From positions 1-6,266 of the forward strand of contig WFQA01000310.1 in assembly GCA_015487255.1 (NCBI GenBank): a stretch of DNA of 6,266 nucleotides, given 5' to 3'. Below are positions 6,014 through 6,266 of the stretch, piece after piece. A program made the position numbers and the translations under genes. The notes beneath the pieces are model-generated. The model was not told the DNA's origin. It made no database searches and saw only the letters and a list, made by a program, of their open reading frames with translations. Position 1 is the stretch's first letter; every line of letters starts with the position of its first letter. The stretch comes from Paracoccaceae bacterium. Lineage in GTDB: Bacteria > Pseudomonadota > Alphaproteobacteria > Rhodobacterales > Rhodobacteraceae.

Positions 6014-6266
6014 ATGATCCTCGTCGGTGGTGAAAACCTGATAGATTTCATCGAATCCCCCGATGGCCGCTTCACCGCCAACCCCGGTGGCGGCCCTTAT
6101 AACATTGCCAAAACTCTTGCCCGCCAGGAACAGGCAGTCGGTTACCTGACCCCGATCTCAACCGACCAGATGGGCGATCGTCTGACACTGGGGCTGGAGG
6201 CATCCGGTGCCACCTTGCTTGCCCCGCGTTCCAACTCACCAACCTCTCTGGCGCTTGTTACCTTGA
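6014..6266 (+). CDS. PfkB-family carbohydrate kinase, 5' part only
   Basis: The first 84 residues of a ribokinase/PfkB-type sugar kinase are present and the gene continues past the right edge. MILVGGENLIDFI at the N-terminus is the first core strand with the substrate-binding Asp region; GGGPYNIAKTLARQ at 25-38 is the family's N-terminal glycine-rich signature, with Asn30 in the sugar-binding position. VGYLTPISTDQMGDRL (42-57) and SGATLLAPRSNSPTSLALVTL complete the usual order. The pattern is most like fructokinase-type members, but the sugar cannot be decided without the C-terminal anion-hole and ATP site. ATG 6014 has AGGAG (6002-6006) 7 bases upstream. It follows the DUF302 gene after an intercistronic hairpin, so it could be partly independent in expression. 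Confidence 0.88.
   Translation, partial: MILVGGENLIDFIESPDGRFTANPGGGPYNIAKTLARQEQAVGYLTPISTDQMGDRLTLGLEASGATLLAPRSNSPTSLALVTL

Noticed and set aside
5491..6081. 196-codon minus-strand open frame
   Set aside because: It is antisense to the DUF302 gene, which has its own ribosome binding site and conserved motifs.

Overview
The window looks like chromosomal DNA of an alphaproteobacterium, probably of the Rhodobacterales. It is GC-rich with Rhodobacter-like codon use. It also carries a MarR-type regulator overlapping an OmpR-type response regulator (the PetP/PetR pair), divergent from a branched-chain aminotransferase gene, an arrangement I associate with that order. No RNA genes, CRISPR arrays or insertion sequences were seen.

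Left part, minus strand (about 3879 down to 1): five genes lie head to tail with almost no spacing and look like one operon. In order of transcription they are a branched-chain amino acid aminotransferase, a nucleoside hydrolase with a TTG start, a short cytochrome P450-like protein, a stand-alone acyl carrier protein, and an alpha/beta-hydrolase that runs off the left edge. The last three form a small cassette: haem-thiolate protein, carrier protein, hydrolase. They suggest tailoring and release of a carrier-bound acyl or aminoacyl substrate, but the product is unknown. The P450 gene has one apparent 1-base deletion and the hydrolase gene has two. Either the cassette is decaying or the sequence holds homopolymer errors; the other genes are intact.

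Middle (about 3880 to 4015): a compact divergent control region. Plausible minus- and plus-strand promoters overlap here, and each spacer holds an inverted repeat, which suggests a regulator such as the adjacent MarR-type protein acting on both sides.

Right part, plus strand: petP and petR overlap and are probably co-transcribed; no histidine kinase gene is next to them. A 340-base AT-rich gap follows, holding a striking 38-base near-perfect palindrome and repeated GTTAT/ATAAC units. Next come a DUF302 protein, a strong intercistronic hairpin, and the 5' end of a PfkB-family sugar kinase cut by the window edge.
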